DNA from: an uncultured Algibacter sp. | GTDB taxonomy: Bacteria; Bacteroidota; Bacteroidia; Flavobacteriales; Flavobacteriaceae | DNA length: 64,000 bases | Assembly (NCBI RefSeq): GCF_947495925.1 | Contig: NZ_CANMAU010000001.1 | Span: forward strand, 310,001 to 374,000 | Direction of reading: 5' to 3' | Part shown: one piece after another, positions 61,535 through 64,000 of the stretch | Layout of the letters: each line of letters opens with the position of its first letter | Numbering within the stretch: the first letter of the stretch is position 1 | Translations under genes and position numbers: made by a program | Notes under the pieces: generated by a model | Databases searched by the model: none | What the model saw: the letters and a program-made list of their open reading frames with translations, nothing else | What the model was told of the DNA's origin: nothing

Positions 61535-64000
61535 ATGAATCATATAAGCCGCTTTTCTTCTTTCATAATTTTACTCTTCCCTTTTTTATTATGCGCTCAA
61601 ATCACCTATGAATCTGCTTTTCCAAATATAGGGTTTCATTTTCCAGTTGAAATTCAGTCTCCATTAGATGGCACCGACCGTATGTTTGTTTTAGAACAAT
61701 CTGGCCAGATAAAAGTATTCCCCAGAAGCGAAAACGTAACACCTGCTGAGGTAGACACCTTTTTAGACATTTCAGACCGAATATACTTTATTACAGGTCA
61801 AGAGTTAGGCTTACTTGGATTAGCTTTTCATCCTAATTACGCTAATAATGGTTATTTATATGTATACTACACAGCCAATAGCAACGTTCCTGGTGTTAGT
61901 GTAAAAATAGTATTGTCTAGATTTACAGTAAACAGTGTCAACCCAAATATTGCGGATAAAAACACTGAACTCATTATTTTTCAATTCGATAAAAACCAAT
62001 TTAATGGCAATCACAATGGAGGCAAAATAGCATTTGGTCCAGATGGTTATCTATATGCTTCTTTTGGAGATGGTGGTGGTGGTAACGACCCTGCGAGTAA
62101 TGGACAAAATAAAAATACCGTTTTCGGAAGTATCTGTAGAATTGATATAGACATTGATGGCAGTAATCCTATTGAAACTAACCCAGCTTTACCAAACGGA
62201 AACTATGAAATACCTAGTGACAACCCCTTTGTTGGACAAAATGGATTGGATGAAATTTTCGCCTATGGTATTCGGAATACCTGGAAATTTTCCATTGATA
62301 AAATTACAAATACTATTTGGGGAGCAGATGTTGGACAAGGTGCTTTTGAAGAAGTAAACATTATTAAAAATGGTAAAAATTACGGATGGAGTCGTTTTGA
62401 AGCTGAATCTATCGCCAATAGCAATGTCATAATAAATGAACCAACAGAATTTCCAGTGTTTTTTTATAACCGTTTGCAAGGTGATAGATCTATCACAGGA
62501 GGACATGTATATCGAGGGTCGGAAATCACAAGTTTAAATCCTGATATAAATACCAAATATATTTTTGGCGATTATGTTAGCGGCAGAGTTTGGGCATTAA
62601 ATTATAATGCCACAACAGGAGACTCAAATAGCACTTTACTATTTAAAACAAATGGGCTATTTATTTCTTCCTTTGGCTTAGATCAGAACGGAGAATTGTA
62701 CTTTAGTGATTATGGCAATAATTCAAAACTCTATAAATTAGTTGATGGCACAACAACCTCATCAGCAAATCAAGTGAATGGAATTGGAGCTTGGAATAAT
62801 TTACAAGAAGGTATCAATGGTGTAGTCAGAGCCATTGAAACAAGTCCGAACGGAAATGTATATTTCGGAGGAACATTTAATCAAGCTGGTTCGATTAATG
62901 CAAATAACCTCGCCGTTTGGAATAAAAGTTCTGGCTGGCAAAATATAGGAGATACAAACGGAGTAATAAATGCTTTAAAAATTGCTCCAAACGGACGTTT
63001 ATATGCTGCTGGTAATTTCTCAGAAATTGGTGGCATTTCTGCAAATAACATTGCGGTTTGGGATGAAAACTCTTGGGAACCTTTGAGCACTGGAATAAAT
63101 GGAACGGTAGCCGCTCTGGAAATAGACCATAATGGAAATCTTTACGCAGGAGGAGTTTTTGAAAACATCAATAATATTATTGTCAAAAATATTGCGGTTT
63201 GGGATGGAACTTCGTGGTCTGCTTTAACCGATTCTAATAATGCCATTTCCGGAACAAACAATGAAATACGATCGTTGGCTATAGACGAAAATAACATACT
63301 ATACGTTGGAGGAAACTTTGATGAGGCTGGCGGAAATATGGCTAATAGGATTGCAACATGGAACGGTACCAATTGGGGCACGCTAGGGTCAGGCACAAGT
63401 GGTTTTGTTGAAGCTATTACAGCCACATCAGATCATATTTATATAGGGGGGAATTTTGCCATAGCTGGAGGCCAAACGGTTAATAGAATTGCAAAATGGA
63501 ATAAATCAAATAATAATTGGTCTGCTTTAGGAAACGGTGTTAATAATATTGTAAATAGTTTGATTCATGATGGCTCAAATTTGTATGCTGCTGGAGCTTT
63601 TGACAATAGTAATTTAAATGCGGATAATAGTATTGTAGTAAATAATATAGCACGATGGAACGAGAGTGAAGGCTGGAAGGCACTAGGGACTGACACCAAT
63701 GTAGGGGTAGACATTAAAATTAATGCTATATCTTTTTCTAAAGATAGTGATGGTACAGATAGAATATTTACAGGAGGTAATTTTAATACTGCAGGTATGA
63801 TAAATGCAAATAGTACCGCACAGTGGCTTTCAGAAAATTTGCTAAGTGTAGATCAAAACTCTGAGAAAACTAGTTTTTATTTTTATCCTAATCCAACAAG
63901 TGGCAATGTATTTTTAAATACAAAACATGAATGGACTATTTATAATGTCGTTGGAAAAATTATGAAGCACGGACATAGCAAGACATTTTCTATTTCTAAT
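61535..64000 (+). CDS. Secreted PQQ-type sugar dehydrogenase with propeller repeats and T9SS domain (3' end outside window)
   Basis: The frame opens at the ATG at 61535 and stays open to the right edge (822 codons). The signal peptide ends at LLCAQ (residue ~25). Residues ~27-402 form a glucose/sorbosone dehydrogenase propeller (ELGLLGLAFHPNYANNGYLY, NGNHNGGKIAFGPDGYLY, FAYGIRNTWKFSID). Residues ~420-775 hold seven related units, each with a hydrophobic strand, G-GxF and a closing NxIAxWN. Residue 780 onward starts a T9SS sorting domain (FYFYPNPTSGNVFLNTK). It is likely exported and cell-surface attached. Confidence 0.88.
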   Translation, partial: MNHISRFSSFIILLFPFLLCAQITYESAFPNIGFHFPVEIQSPLDGTDRMFVLEQSGQIKVFPRSENVTPAEVDTFLDISDRIYFITGQELGLLGLAFHPNYANNGYLYVYYTANSNVPGVSVKIVLSRFTVNSVNPNIADKNTELIIFQFDKNQFNGNHNGGKIAFGPDGYLYASFGDGGGGNDPASNGQNKNTVFGSICRIDIDIDGSNPIETNPALPNGNYEIPSDNPFVGQNGLDEIFAYGIRNTWKFSIDKITNTIWGADVGQGAFEEVNIIKNGKNYGWSRFEAESIANSNVIINEPTEFPVFFYNRLQGDRSITGGHVYRGSEITSLNPDINTKYIFGDYVSGRVWALNYNATTGDSNSTLLFKTNGLFISSFGLDQNGELYFSDYGNNSKLYKLVDGTTTSSANQVNGIGAWNNLQEGINGVVRAIETSPNGNVYFGGTFNQAGSINANNLAVWNKSSGWQNIGDTNGVINALKIAPNGRLYAAGNFSEIGGISANNIAVWDENSWEPLSTGINGTVAALEIDHNGNLYAGGVFENINNIIVKNIAVWDGTSWSALTDSNNAISGTNNEIRSLAIDENNILYVGGNFDEAGGNMANRIATWNGTNWGTLGSGTSGFVEAITATSDHIYIGGNFAIAGGQTVNRIAKWNKSNNNWSALGNGVNNIVNSLIHDGSNLYAAGAFDNSNLNADNSIVVNNIARWNESEGWKALGTDTNVGVDIKINAISFSKDSDGTDRIFTGGNFNTAGMINANSTAQWLSENLLSVDQNSEKTSFYFYPNPTSGNVFLNTKHEWTIYNVVGKIMKHGHSKTFSISN

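Noticed and set aside
62189-63426. Several open frames antisense to the PQQ dehydrogenase gene
   Set aside because: They are shadows of the repeated, biased coding sequence.
1-64000. tRNA, rRNA and CRISPR genes
   Set aside because: I saw no T-loop GGTTCRANYCC with acceptor pairing, no rRNA-like stretch and no regularly spaced direct repeats by eye. A covariance search would be needed to exclude a divergent tRNA.

Overview
The window reads as chromosomal DNA of a marine member of the Flavobacteriaceae (Bacteroidota). The evidence is low G+C, no Shine-Dalgarno pattern, TAnnTTTG-type promoter boxes, type IX secretion (T9SS) C-terminal sorting domains, and flavobacterial neighbourhoods such as DUF4296-pyrC-GT2-DUF4271-hemD and ftsX-DUF3098-uppP-truB. 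A sulfatase, a GH117 and a GH43 in a row suggest an organism that lives on red-algal or other sulfated polysaccharides. I found no rRNA, no tRNA and no CRISPR array.

Layout. 1-6145: the end of a Crp/Fnr regulator, a GlcG-like secreted protein, a beta-propeller fused to a Dabb barrel, an SDR oxidoreductase, an SGNH lipoprotein with a poly-Glu tract, a metallophosphoesterase and a DUF1853 protein. 6293-6684: a small gene broken by an apparent one-base frameshift. 6877-11499: the sulfatase-GH117-GH43 polysaccharide cluster. 11569-14340 (minus): ferritin, ferredoxin, NifU-like and Mrp, an iron and Fe-S neighbourhood. 14750-16395 (minus): ATL protein, LysE-type exporter, TrmB. 16588-23961: glycosyltransferase, PhoR/PhoB-like two-component pair, T9SS cargo, LuxE-like enzyme, YHS protein, TyrS, epimerase. 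23924-31427: DUF4296-pyrC-GT2, DUF4271-hemD, RhaT-like transporter, PckA, DUF423. 31527-35102: saccharopine dehydrogenase-like, Lrp/AsnC, GlyRS.

35160-38167 is a complete IS1595-family transposon of 3,008 bp with perfect 24-bp terminal inverted repeats and an 8-bp target duplication (TTAATTTT). Besides the transposase it carries five other genes: a 247-aa protein of unknown function, a PIN-domain protein and a 42-aa basic protein, all co-directional and overlapping, plus two tiny divergent genes. This compact, apparently addiction- or defence-like cargo is the most unusual object in the window.

38269-61276 is mostly housekeeping: an outer-membrane barrel, ComF, an Ig-like lipoprotein, nitrilase, serine hydrolase, aminotransferase, MutS-like, Bax inhibitor-1, zinc peptidase, alanine dehydrogenase, SemiSWEET, LeuRS, FtsX, DUF3098, ManA, glycerate kinase, UppP, TruB, a TonB-like protein and two tandem thioredoxin-like paralogues. 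From 61535 a large secreted protein (PQQ-type sugar dehydrogenase plus seven propeller-like repeats plus a T9SS domain) runs off the right edge.

Convergent gene pairs are closed by long, often perfect hairpins. Three intergenic spacers hold copies of a GCGTTA...TAACGC bounded repeat.
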